Source of the DNA: JBGTBQ01 sp041749275
GTDB taxonomy: Bacteria; Acidobacteriota; Blastocatellia; Pyrinomonadales; Pyrinomonadaceae
Direction: 5' to 3'
Assembly: GCA_041749275.1 (NCBI GenBank)
Contig: JBGTBQ010000146.1
Span: forward strand, 1-22,016
DNA length: 22,016 nucleotides
Shown: positions 1 through 8,540 of the stretch, one piece after another
How positions within the stretch are numbered: the first letter of the stretch is position 1
How the letters are laid out: each line of letters begins with the position of its first letter
Program-made: the position numbers and the translations under genes
The notes under the pieces: model-generated
Database searches by the model: none
Told to the model about the DNA's origin: nothing
What the model saw: only the letters and a program-made list of their open reading frames with translations

Positions 1-1
1 G

Positions 2-415
2 ACGACGGGGCTGCCGCACACGGTCGGCGGCGCGGCGCACAGGGCGGGGGCGCTCCACGTCGGCGTGTCACCCGCCGAGAACGCGCGCGAGCACGTCGAG
101 CATTATCAACTGCCGACCGCGGACACCGACATACTGATCTACACCGGCTTCGGGTTGAAGGGACGCAATGTCGTGCTGGTGCGCTCTTGTGATGTCGTGC
201 TTGTCGTGCGCGGGGCGATGGGTGCCTTGAACGAGTTCACCATCGCGCACGACGAGGGGCGCGTGGTGGGCTGTCTGACCGGCACGGGCGGCGCGGCGGA
301 TGAGGCCGCGCGCCTCATGCAAGTCTTTCAGAAGAAAACGAGCGCGCGGGTCTTTTTCGACGATGACCCGGTGCGGCTGTTTGAAGTGTGCCTCGACGCG
401 TTAAAAAACCTGTAG
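2..415 (+). CDS. LOG/SLOG-domain protein, 5' end cut by window
   Basis: The frame is open from base 2, so the gene begins before the window; the GTG at 65 is internal, because the translation upstream of it (GLPHTVGGAAHRAG) is coherent and fits the family. What is visible is the C-terminal part of a Rossmann-like SLOG fold: a glycine-rich nucleotide-binding segment, the strand LVRSCDVVLVVRG, then GALNEFTIAHDEGRVVG, which resembles the 'GG.GT..E' segment of LOG/TIGR00725-type proteins. Members of this superfamily bind nucleotides or cleave nucleotide-type ligands (for example cytokinin riboside 5'-monophosphate phosphoribohydrolase), but this branch has no firm function. The stop codon lies in the left arm of a small hairpin. 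The SDR gene follows 51 bases later on the same strand and may share its transcript. Superfamily call fairly sure, exact function unknown. Confidence 0.7.
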   Translation, partial: TTGLPHTVGGAAHRAGALHVGVSPAENAREHVEHYQLPTADTDILIYTGFGLKGRNVVLVRSCDVVLVVRGAMGALNEFTIAHDEGRVVGCLTGTGGAADEAARLMQVFQKKTSARVFFDDDPVRLFEVCLDALKNL

Positions 416-440
416 GGCAGGGACAAGCCCGGCCCTACAG
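410..440. repeat. Small REP-like palindrome at the end of the LOG gene
   Basis: Arms CTGTAGGGC (410-418) and GCCCTACAG (432-440) are exact inverted copies, with a further GGG/CCC pairing inside. The left arm includes the stop codon of the upstream gene. There is no T-run after it on the + strand; on the minus strand it is followed by six T's (403-408 read backwards), but no minus-strand gene needs a terminator here. It has the look of the GTAGGG...CCCTAC intergenic REP palindromes of several phyla. Any effect on mRNA stability is inference. Confidence 0.6.
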
Positions 441-466
441 TTCGATCAATCGAAGGAGCGTGAGAG

Positions 467-1258
467 ATGGATTTGGGTTTGCGGGGACGCGTGGCGCTGG
501 TGGCGGCGGCGAGCGGCGGCATCGGTTACGCATCGGCGCTGGAACTGGCGCGCGAGGGGGCGCGGGTCTTTCTGTGCTCGCGCGACGAGGGGCGCGTGAC
601 GGCAGCCGCCGAGAGAATCAAGGCCGAGACCGGCGCTGAAGTCGTGGGCTTGGCGGCGGACGTGACGCGGGATGAGGACGCCGAAAGGTTCGTCGGCGCG
701 GCGCTCGACGCCGGGGGCCGGGTGGATGTGCTCGTGACGAACGCGGGCGGGTCGCCGGCTTCGACGTTCGAGACGACGGATTTGGAGATGTACCGTCGCG
801 CCTTCGAGTTGAACGCGCTCTCGGCCATCCGGCTCGCGCAGCATTGCGTGCCGCACATGCGCGAGCATGGGTGGGGCCGCGTCATCAACGTCACTTCGAT
901 CTCGGTCAAGCAGCCCATCACGGGGCTGCTCCTGTCGAACACGGTGCGCGCGGGGTTGACCGGGTGGGCGAAGACGCTCTCGAACGAGGTGGCGGCTGAG
1001 GGCGTCACGGTCAACAACGTCGCGCCCGGCTGGACGCTCACCGCGCGGCAGGAGGAGCACGCCGTAGCGCGCGGCGCGCAGCTCGGCAAGACAAAGGAAG
1101 AGATGGTCGCAACGTGGGCAAGCGAGGTTCCCGCCGGGCGCATGGCGCGGCCCGAAGAGATCGCGGCGGCGGTTGCCTTTCTCGCCTCGGAACGCGCGTC
1201 CTACATTACAGGCGTCACGCTCGTCGTTGACGGCGGTTGGGTGAAGGGCTTGTGCTGA
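467..1258 (+). CDS. SDR-family oxidoreductase with altered catalytic motif
   Basis: A 263-residue short-chain dehydrogenase/reductase of FabG-like length. It shows the N-terminal Rossmann glycine motif (ASGGIG, residues 15-20, with Ala where Thr is usual in TGxxxGIG), NAG at 92-94, TSIS at 143-146 and the C-terminal ITGVTLVVDGG. The catalytic YxxxK is absent: the aligned segment reads SNTVR, so the Tyr position is Ser157 and the Lys position Arg161. This matches a known SDR subgroup described as BKR-like but lacking a perfect NAD-binding motif and catalytic tetrad. It may still bind NAD(P)H, but standard ketoacyl reductase chemistry should not be assumed. ATG at 467 has a purine-rich GGAGCGTGAGAG upstream. 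The CBM9-like gene starts 19 bases after its stop. Confidence 0.88.
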   Translation: MDLGLRGRVALVAAASGGIGYASALELAREGARVFLCSRDEGRVTAAAERIKAETGAEVVGLAADVTRDEDAERFVGAALDAGGRVDVLVTNAGGSPASTFETTDLEMYRRAFELNALSAIRLAQHCVPHMREHGWGRVINVTSISVKQPITGLLLSNTVRAGLTGWAKTLSNEVAAEGVTVNNVAPGWTLTARQEEHAVARGAQLGKTKEEMVATWASEVPAGRMARPEEIAAAVAFLASERASYITGVTLVVDGGWVKGLC

Positions 1259-1277
1259 GTGCGCGGAGGGATGAAAG

Positions 1278-2129
1278 ATGAAAGCATGGCTGTTAGAAAG
1301 GCGCTTTTACTTCGCGCTGCCGCTCTGCATCTTCATCAACGTTTTCAATTCCGCTCCGCCCATCGTCAAACCCGTCAGGGCCGTGGCGCCAGCTCTTCAA
1401 CTCGCGGGGCGGGGTGCGTGGATGTCTAACGAGAGTGCCGGCGTTTCAAACCCTGAGATAACCGAACAGGCGGACGACATCGCCGAGGCTTACCGCGTGC
1501 GCGCTGGGCTGCGAGTCACGGACTTCGAGCACAAAGAATGGCACGCGGCGCGGCCCATCCGTATCACGCGTTACTGGTCAGGCGCGGAGGCGCCGCCCGG
1601 TCGCCACGCGGAGGCGCGCGTCGTCTGGGACGACGAAGCCCTGAGCGTGCGTTTCGTCTACCGTCAGGCCGAGCCGCCCGTCGTTAGCGGTGCGCCGCGC
1701 ACGGACAAGAAAACTATCGGTCTGTGGGAGCGCGACGTGTGCGAGGTCTTTCTCGCGCCGGACGCAAAGAGGCCGGAGAAGTATTTCGAGTTCGAGGCCG
1801 CGCCGACCGGCGAATGGCTCGACCTTGCGATCCTGTGGCGACCCGACGAGCGCGAGACCGACTGGGACTATCGTTCAGGAATGGAGGCGGCGACGCGCAC
1901 CACAGGCGACAAGGTGACGATTATGATGCGCGTGCCGTGGACGGCCTTCGGGCGCAAACCCGAAGCGGGCGAGCGCTGGCGCGCGAACTTCTTCCGCTGC
2001 GCCGGCGCTGACCCCACGCGCGGCTATATGTCTTGGCGACCCACACGCACCCCGGAACCGGGCTTCCACGTCCCACAAGCGTTCGGCGAACTCAACTTTA
2101 GAGGCAGGAAGAAGAATGATAAGGGATGA
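1278..2129 (+). CDS. Exported CBM9-like domain protein
   Basis: 283 residues. The N-terminus MKAWLLERRFYFALPLCIF is basic then hydrophobic, consistent with a signal peptide or signal anchor. Residues about 75-280 look like a family-9-type carbohydrate-binding beta-sandwich as found in stand-alone proteins of Acidobacteriota and Bacteroidota: LWERDVCEVFLAP, KYFEFEAAPTGEWLDL, a WRANFFRC strand and the ending PEPGFHVPQAFGELNF. No catalytic domain is attached, so it probably binds a glycan or a hydrophobic or aromatic ligand outside the cytoplasm; the ligand is unknown. ATG at 1278 is preferred because it includes the hydrophobic leader; a later ATG at 1423 would remove it. The C-terminus (KNDKG) and stop codon lie in the first units of a GGATGAA repeat array, so the last few residues may be repeat-derived. 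Confidence 0.75.
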   Translation: MKAWLLERRFYFALPLCIFINVFNSAPPIVKPVRAVAPALQLAGRGAWMSNESAGVSNPEITEQADDIAEAYRVRAGLRVTDFEHKEWHAARPIRITRYWSGAEAPPGRHAEARVVWDDEALSVRFVYRQAEPPVVSGAPRTDKKTIGLWERDVCEVFLAPDAKRPEKYFEFEAAPTGEWLDLAILWRPDERETDWDYRSGMEAATRTTGDKVTIMMRVPWTAFGRKPEAGERWRANFFRCAGADPTRGYMSWRPTRTPEPGFHVPQAFGELNFRGRKKNDKG

Positions 2130-2231
2130 AGGATGAAGGATGAAGGATGAAGGATGAAGGATAAAAAAACCTGTTCGACGTTCGTCGCGTGTTCTTACTT
2201 CATCCCTCATCCTTCATCCCTCATCCTTCAT
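2124..2231. repeat. Inverted GGATGAA heptamer array between convergent genes
   Basis: Five tandem GGATGAA units (2124-2158) plus a variant GGATAAA (2159-2165) form the left arm. The right arm (2199-2231) is alternating TTCATCC/CTCATCC, i.e. the inverse complement with variants. The RNA could fold into a hairpin of about 33 pairs with a spacer of about 33 bases. The stop codon of the CBM9-like gene is in the left arm and that of the PilZ gene in the right arm, so the element ends both convergent genes and could act as a two-way transcription stop or mRNA 3' cap. The same unit recurs at 11006 and 21741. Confidence 0.9.
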
Positions 2232-2689
2232 TTTGCTATCGTCCGCAGATACTCCTCGAACAGCGCGCGATCTTTATCGCTCATCTCTTTGACATGGACT
2301 CCGACGATGTAGCCGGTGTCCGGGTCTTCTTCGCCGAGCCGCTCGTAGCGGACGGGGACGCCATGAAGTTGGATGGAAGAGGTGGGGAGACGGAGTGTGA
2401 TACGCAGCACGTGAGATTCGCCTGTCAGGTAGCGCTCGCCGATGCGTATGGCCGGAAGGACGAGGGAGAGGCCGCAGATGCTCAGGTCGCGCGTGTGGCC
2501 TTCGAGCGCGGCGGGGTAGGCGCGTGGGCGCGCGTCGAGAAGCGAGACGGCGACGTTGAGACGCGTTCCGTAGCGCGGGGCGTAGCGACGCTTGCCGACG
2601 AACTCGCGCAGGCGGCTGGCGATGTTGCGAAGCAGTTCCGGCATCAGCCACTCGTTTCGCCCGCTCTCCGGCGAGCGACCATGATGCAT
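2228..2689 (-). CDS. PilZ-domain protein
   Basis: 153 residues. The c-di-GMP-binding signature of PilZ is visible: an arginine-rich KRRYAPRYGTR at about residues 33-43 (RxxxR-type), then TRDLSICGLSL (D/NxSxxG), a hydrophobic strand LRITLRLP and VRYERLG...TGYIVGVHV. Few other recognisable domains are present, so it is probably a single-domain c-di-GMP receptor acting through a partner, for example in motility, exopolysaccharide or envelope control. The N-terminal about 32 residues are helical. ATG at 2644 (MPELLRN) is an alternative and perhaps better start, because residues before it look non-conserved. The gene is convergent with the CBM9-like gene and its stop lies in the repeat array. Confidence 0.82.
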   Translation of the reverse strand: MHHGRSPESGRNEWLMPELLRNIASRLREFVGKRRYAPRYGTRLNVAVSLLDARPRAYPAALEGHTRDLSICGLSLVLPAIRIGERYLTGESHVLRITLRLPTSSIQLHGVPVRYERLGEEDPDTGYIVGVHVKEMSDKDRALFEEYLRTIAK

Positions 2690-3018
2690 TCAAGGAGAAG
2701 GAGAGCGGCGCTTTCGGCGCGCGACCGAAAACAGTAAAGCCGATTTTTAAAAGGAACATTATGGGGCGAGGCGGCGGGTTGAAACATGGCTCATCGCCGC
2801 CGGTGCTCATTCTAGCCGGACACGAGTGGGCAGCGCAAAGGAGATGGAAGTGTTTCTCGGTTCGATATGACAAAGAGTGGCGTCTTGAATTTGCCGATCA
2901 AGAGACCACCCACAGGTTTACGGCTACGCTGTGAAGCCTGTCAGCGGGTTGCCGTAGAACGCTTCGGTCTTCATCGCAATATAAACGATGAATGCGTCAA
3001 TCAAAGTTTGGCAACCGG
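2690..3018. other. Intergenic stretch, no gene seen
   Basis: Roughly 330 bases between the PilZ gene start and the terminator of the beta-propeller gene. Reading frames here lack family motifs and sensible starts. It must hold the PilZ promoter, but I see no convincing -35/-10 pair. A partial inverted match around 2918-2957 (GTTTACGGCTACG against GGTTGCCGTAGAAC) is imperfect and I do not assign it. Confidence 0.5.
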
Positions 3019-3074
3019 AAAAAAGAGCGCTTCTTGCTGAGAGCGCAGCGCGCCTGCGCTCTCAGCAAGAAGCG
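3019..3074 (-). terminator. Strong rho-independent terminator of the beta-propeller gene
   Basis: Exact 21-bp inverted repeat (3028-3048 and 3054-3074) with a 5-base loop, followed on the minus strand by CTCTTTTTT (A-run at 3019-3024 on the + strand). It begins 29 bases after the minus-strand stop codon at 3104. Perfect stem, short loop and T-run make a textbook intrinsic terminator, with an unusually long stem. Confidence 0.9.
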
Positions 3075-3103
3075 GTGAGCTTGATTCCAATCGCGATCAG
3101 AGC

Positions 3104-4405
3104 CTAACGGCTGGCCTTGATGTCGTAGGCCCACAAGGTTCCGAGATCGCGTATGTAGAGCCTCCCGTTAGCAATCACCGGATATGCAAACGCCCCCTCC
3201 GGAAATGGCCCCGCCTGTTTATGCTTCGGTTGAGCCGGCGGAGTGAAGCGCCCCTTTTCACGAAAGCCTTCCGGGGTCGCCTCCACCAACGCCATTTCTC
3301 CATTGATGAGGTGAAGATATAACAGCCCATCGGCGGAGGCTATCGAACTCCAGCCGAAATTCTCGGCCTTCCATTTCACCTTCCCCGTCATAAACTCAGA
3401 CGCGACCAGCGCCTGCCCGGCTTCCGTGCCGTAGAGATGGTCGCCGACTACTACCGCCCCGCCGATGCCGTTCGGCAGTCCGCGCTCGAAGTAGACCTGC
3501 TCCGCGGCGACTCCGCCGCCGTCCGGTTTAAAACGGACGAGTCCGCCTCCGACGCCAAGCGCGCCGCAGTACACGTAACCCTCACGCGCGACCGGCGTGA
3601 AATACTGCGCCGGCCCCTTGGCAGCCTCTTTGTAGCGCCAGAGAAACTGGCCGGTCTTCGCATCAACTCCGACCAGACCCTTGCTCAATAACTGCACGTA
3701 TTGTTTGCGGCCTCCCCCTTGAACGACGACCGCCGATGCGTAACCCGCCGGGTCGCCGTCCGGCACCGCCGATTTCCAGACGAGCGCGCCCGTCTTTTTG
3801 TTGAGCGCCACCATCGTAGCCTGCGTCCCGCCGGGGGTGACGACCACGACATCGCCGTCAACCAGCGGAGACTCCGCATAAGCCCATTCTCCCGGCTGGC
3901 CGCCGAACTCTTGACGGATGTTCTTCCGCCATCGAAGCTTGCCGCTCCGGGTTTCGAGGCAGGCGAGGTCGCCGTCCGAGCCGAGCGCGTAGATGAACTC
4001 TCCGTCAACGGTCGGAGTGGAGCGCGCCTTCGGGTAAGGAGGGTTCTGATTCGGGTTGCCGACGTTGCCGACGCGCGTCGTCCAGAGAGGTTTTCCATCC
4101 TCGATTGAGAGAGCCTGAACGAATTCATTCTCCATGCCGCGGTTGCTCATCAGGTAGATTCGCGTTCCGACCACCACCGGCGTTGAATAGCCGTCTCCGA
4201 TGTCGTTCACCTGCCAGAGCAGCTTCGGCCCTCCCGCCGGCCATTGTTTAAGGAGTCCGCGCTCCGGCGAGGTTCCATTACGCTCCGGGCCGCGCCACTG
4301 AGGCCAGTCTGAAGTCGAAGCAGCCATGTTGACAGACCTCGTAACAAACATGGCTGAGAAGCACACACAAAGCGCGGCAATGGCAGTTAGTAATCGTGAC
4401 TTCAC
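3104..4405 (-). CDS. Secreted PQQ-type beta-propeller repeat protein
   Basis: About 433 residues from the chosen start. The GTG at 4405-4403 is preferred over the ATG at 4471 because AAGGAG sits at the right distance before it and it begins directly with a signal peptide (KSRLLTAIAALCVCFSAMFV). The mature part opens with DWPQWRGPERNGTSPE and LLWQVNDIGDGYSTPVV, typical of the outer-membrane or periplasmic PQQ-like/YVTN-type propeller proteins common in Acidobacteriota and Planctomycetes. Repeated blades carry W-box-like phrases such as LSIEDGKPLWTTRVG, RSGKLRW, KKTGALVWKS and AKTGQFLWRY. These proteins usually scaffold or bind partners and are not necessarily quinoenzymes; no PQQ-dehydrogenase active-site set is recognisable. 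It ends in a strong terminator and stands alone. Confidence 0.85.
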   Translation of the reverse strand: MKSRLLTAIAALCVCFSAMFVTRSVNMAASTSDWPQWRGPERNGTSPERGLLKQWPAGGPKLLWQVNDIGDGYSTPVVVGTRIYLMSNRGMENEFVQALSIEDGKPLWTTRVGNVGNPNQNPPYPKARSTPTVDGEFIYALGSDGDLACLETRSGKLRWRKNIRQEFGGQPGEWAYAESPLVDGDVVVVTPGGTQATMVALNKKTGALVWKSAVPDGDPAGYASAVVVQGGGRKQYVQLLSKGLVGVDAKTGQFLWRYKEAAKGPAQYFTPVAREGYVYCGALGVGGGLVRFKPDGGGVAAEQVYFERGLPNGIGGAVVVGDHLYGTEAGQALVASEFMTGKVKWKAENFGWSSIASADGLLYLHLINGEMALVEATPEGFREKGRFTPPAQPKHKQAGPFPEGAFAYPVIANGRLYIRDLGTLWAYDIKASR

Positions 4406-4796
4406 TCTCTTCTCCTTCCGGCTGTTGGAATTGCTTTTGGATCTTGCTGCCCTTTGGAAGCGTAACAACAATCAGGCGTCCGAAATGTTGAATTGCTTTA
4501 CGTCAGACGGGACGCCTAAGTTCCTGCGCGAAGGATGGGCGAGTAAAGGATGCCATTTTGGATACCCGTTTGTGTATCACCTTGAGGGCTTACATCCGAG
4601 GAAGCTTCAGTTCTATAGCAATTTGCAATTGGATGCGACTACATCAACGACCGTTTAGAGGCAGGCCATGCCCGCTGTCTCAAGTTGAACCGGCGGGCAT
4701 GGCCCGCCTCTAAACGGTCGCACACAATTGCAAGCCGATATAAGCTCCGTGTGGTAGTGGCGCAGTCCGGGCTTCTGCCCTATCTCTCACGTTTTT
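4406..4796. other. Intergenic stretch with a large palindrome
   Basis: About 390 bases between two minus-strand genes. An open frame on the + strand (4326-4658) overlaps the signal peptide region of the beta-propeller gene and has no family features, so I do not call it. The main content is the palindrome at 4623-4733. The stretch should also contain the beta-propeller gene promoter, which I cannot place with confidence. Confidence 0.5.
4623..4733. repeat. Long interrupted palindrome, REP/MITE-like
   Basis: Core arms of 28 bases (4648-4675 and 4693-4720) are inverse complements with one mismatch, separated by 17 bases; they contain GGCCATGCCCGC. Outer 9-base arms TTGCAATTG (4623-4631) and CAATTGCAA (4725-4733) are also exact inverted copies. 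Nested arms centred on the same axis suggest one folded element of about 110 bases. It resembles REP-type extragenic palindromes; mobility cannot be judged from one copy. Confidence 0.75.
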
Positions 4797-5573
4797 TTAT
4801 TTTGAAGGCTTGAGAGGCTTGCCCCCGGTGTCCTTGTTCTGGAGCTGGCCGGTCTGGTCAATGAGATAGGAGAGGCGGCCCGTGCGGTTGTAGCGCGCCG
4901 GTTCGGCGGTGGCCGCGTAAGTTTTCGAGTCCTTGCCGAGCGTGATGCGGAAGCTGTAGCCGGTCGTCTCCGTGCCGAGCAAATCCTTTGGCACGAGGCC
5001 GGCGTCAATGAGCGCGTTCAGGTCGCCGAAAGCGCCGCCGTGCTGCGAGGCGTAGATGAACTCGGCGGCGACGATGCGGTTTAAAAGCACCCGCACCTCT
5101 TCGTGATGCGTCTCGATGCGGGCCTCGAAGAAAAATTTCTTGCCGCCCTTCTTCACGGCTTCGAGGTCTTTGCGGCTGCCGACGATCCACGCGCCGTCCT
5201 GCCGAATAAGTTCGACCGGCTTGATGTCGGGCTTCTCCGTGTCGCCGAAGTTCATGAAGACGGTCGCCTCTTCGCCGCTGATCTGCTCGCCCGTCAGATT
5301 GTCGTCGAGGGGAACGCCCGCCGCGATGCGCTCAAAGTCCGTCTTCAGGTCGTCGAACTCTTCGGCCTTCAATTCCTTGACCGCGTAGTGAAGCACCGAC
5401 AAGGCGAACGCCTCGCGGAAGCGGCGCTCGCGCAGCGCGCGGTGAAATTCACGCACCGTCTCGGAGGGCGTGCGCGTCGCGGCGGTCTGCGCCCGCGCGT
5501 AGGTGTCGGCGGCGGCGACGCACAACAGGGACATCAGAATGGCGAGCAGGTGTCTGGATTTGAAAGCCTTCAT
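4797..5573 (-). CDS. Secreted protein: NTF2-like domain plus pilin-head-like C-terminus
   Basis: 258 residues. A signal peptide is clear (MKAFKSRHLLAILMSLLCVAA, cut near YARAQ). Residues about 33-140 (PSETVREFHRALRERRFREAF...GEEATVFMNFG...ELIRQDGAWIVG) have the pattern of an NTF2-like/DUF4878-type lumenal domain, usually a ligand-binding or interaction fold. The C-terminal part (EFIYASQHGGAFGDLNALIDAGLV, GTETTGYSFRITLG, TYAATAEPARYNRTGRLSYLID) closely resembles the globular head of type II secretion/type IV pseudopilin-like proteins, but without the N-terminal hydrophobic pilin helix. Function unknown. ATG 5573 follows a TTGAGG ribosome site. It is co-oriented with, but separated from, the OPT gene by a terminator. 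Confidence 0.7.
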   Translation of the reverse strand: MKAFKSRHLLAILMSLLCVAAADTYARAQTAATRTPSETVREFHRALRERRFREAFALSVLHYAVKELKAEEFDDLKTDFERIAAGVPLDDNLTGEQISGEEATVFMNFGDTEKPDIKPVELIRQDGAWIVGSRKDLEAVKKGGKKFFFEARIETHHEEVRVLLNRIVAAEFIYASQHGGAFGDLNALIDAGLVPKDLLGTETTGYSFRITLGKDSKTYAATAEPARYNRTGRLSYLIDQTGQLQNKDTGGKPLKPSK

Positions 5574-5672
5574 GCGCTGACCTCAAAGGTTGTTGAGAGA
5601 AGGAGCGGCGACAATGTTTCAGGCGATTCGCGCCGCGCTTTGTTCGGGAGGGAGAGTGCGATTCGTTGACAC

Positions 5673-5717
5673 AAAAAGTTAGCCGCGGACGCTGACTTAC
5701 AACGTCTCGCGGCTAAC
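5673..5717 (-). terminator. Rho-independent terminator of the OPT transporter gene
   Basis: Arms GTTAGCCGCG (5678-5687) and CGCGGCTAAC (5708-5717) are exact inverse copies, extended by GACG/CGTC with one bulged base. On the minus strand the stem is followed by TTTTTGT (A-run 5673-5677). It lies 28 bases beyond the OPT stop codon. Confidence 0.85.
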
Positions 5718-5744
5718 CATTTCAACATCCGCCGGCGCTCACGG

Positions 5745-8135
<2,391 letters not shown>

Positions 8136-8262
8136 CAGAAGTCACCTCCGACTAATTTTTTCTTGACGGGAAGAGCCACCACCGGGGAATGAACCGGCGC
8201 TACTTTACACGCGCGGCGCGAGCGGAGGCAAGCAGCTTTCAGCCAGCAAAAGATCGTATCCC

Positions 8263-8394
8263 GGGAGCGCAAGCGTCCCGCTTGCCATGAGCGCGTGAGC
8301 GCGAACGAAGCAGACGCCAACCTTCAAGGTCGCGTGCAGGCACCACCTTGATTCGCGCTGACGCGCGCACTGCAAGCGAGACGCTTGCGCTCCC
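8263..8394. repeat. 132-base hairpin repeat element between OPT and M14 genes
   Basis: Outer arms of 23 bases (8263-8285 and 8372-8394; they contain GGGAGCGCAAGCG and its inverse) match with one mismatch. Inner arms of 15 bases (8291-8305 and 8352-8366) match with one mismatch. The centre carries CCTTCAAGG and ACCACCTTG. The nested design suggests a folded, possibly non-autonomous mobile repeat (MITE/REP family). It occupies most of the gap of about 400 bases between divergent genes; the remaining 8400-8540 should hold the M14 gene promoter, which I cannot place. Confidence 0.75.
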
Positions 8395-8540
8395 AGAGAA
8401 AAGTATCTTGCCAAACTTTGGTTGGCGCAATCACTCCGACCGCATCCGTCGTCCGCCTACACTCCCCTGTGCTACACTTCGCACTCCCGTTCAGCCCGAA
8501 GCGTTCTTAACTAAACCACCCAGCCCGGAGCCGCACACCC

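Noticed and set aside
410..440. Terminator of the LOG gene
   Set aside because: Stem is good but no T-run follows on the + strand; kept only as a REP-like palindrome.
2124..2231. Heptamer arrays as a CRISPR array
   Set aside because: Units are 7 bases, contiguous and inverted; there are no spacers and no cas genes.
2189..2737. + strand frame opposite the PilZ gene (182 codons)
   Set aside because: Starts inside the heptamer repeat (HPSSF-type repeat translation) and is antisense to a clear PilZ domain.
3104..4405. Quinoprotein alcohol dehydrogenase that could serve the compartment
   Set aside because: Only propeller repeats are seen, with a signal peptide and no dehydrogenase active-site residues; the protein is exported and 7 kb from the cluster.
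4326..4658. Possible + strand gene of 110 codons
   Set aside because: It runs antisense to the signal peptide of the beta-propeller gene, has no recognisable domain and enters the large palindrome.
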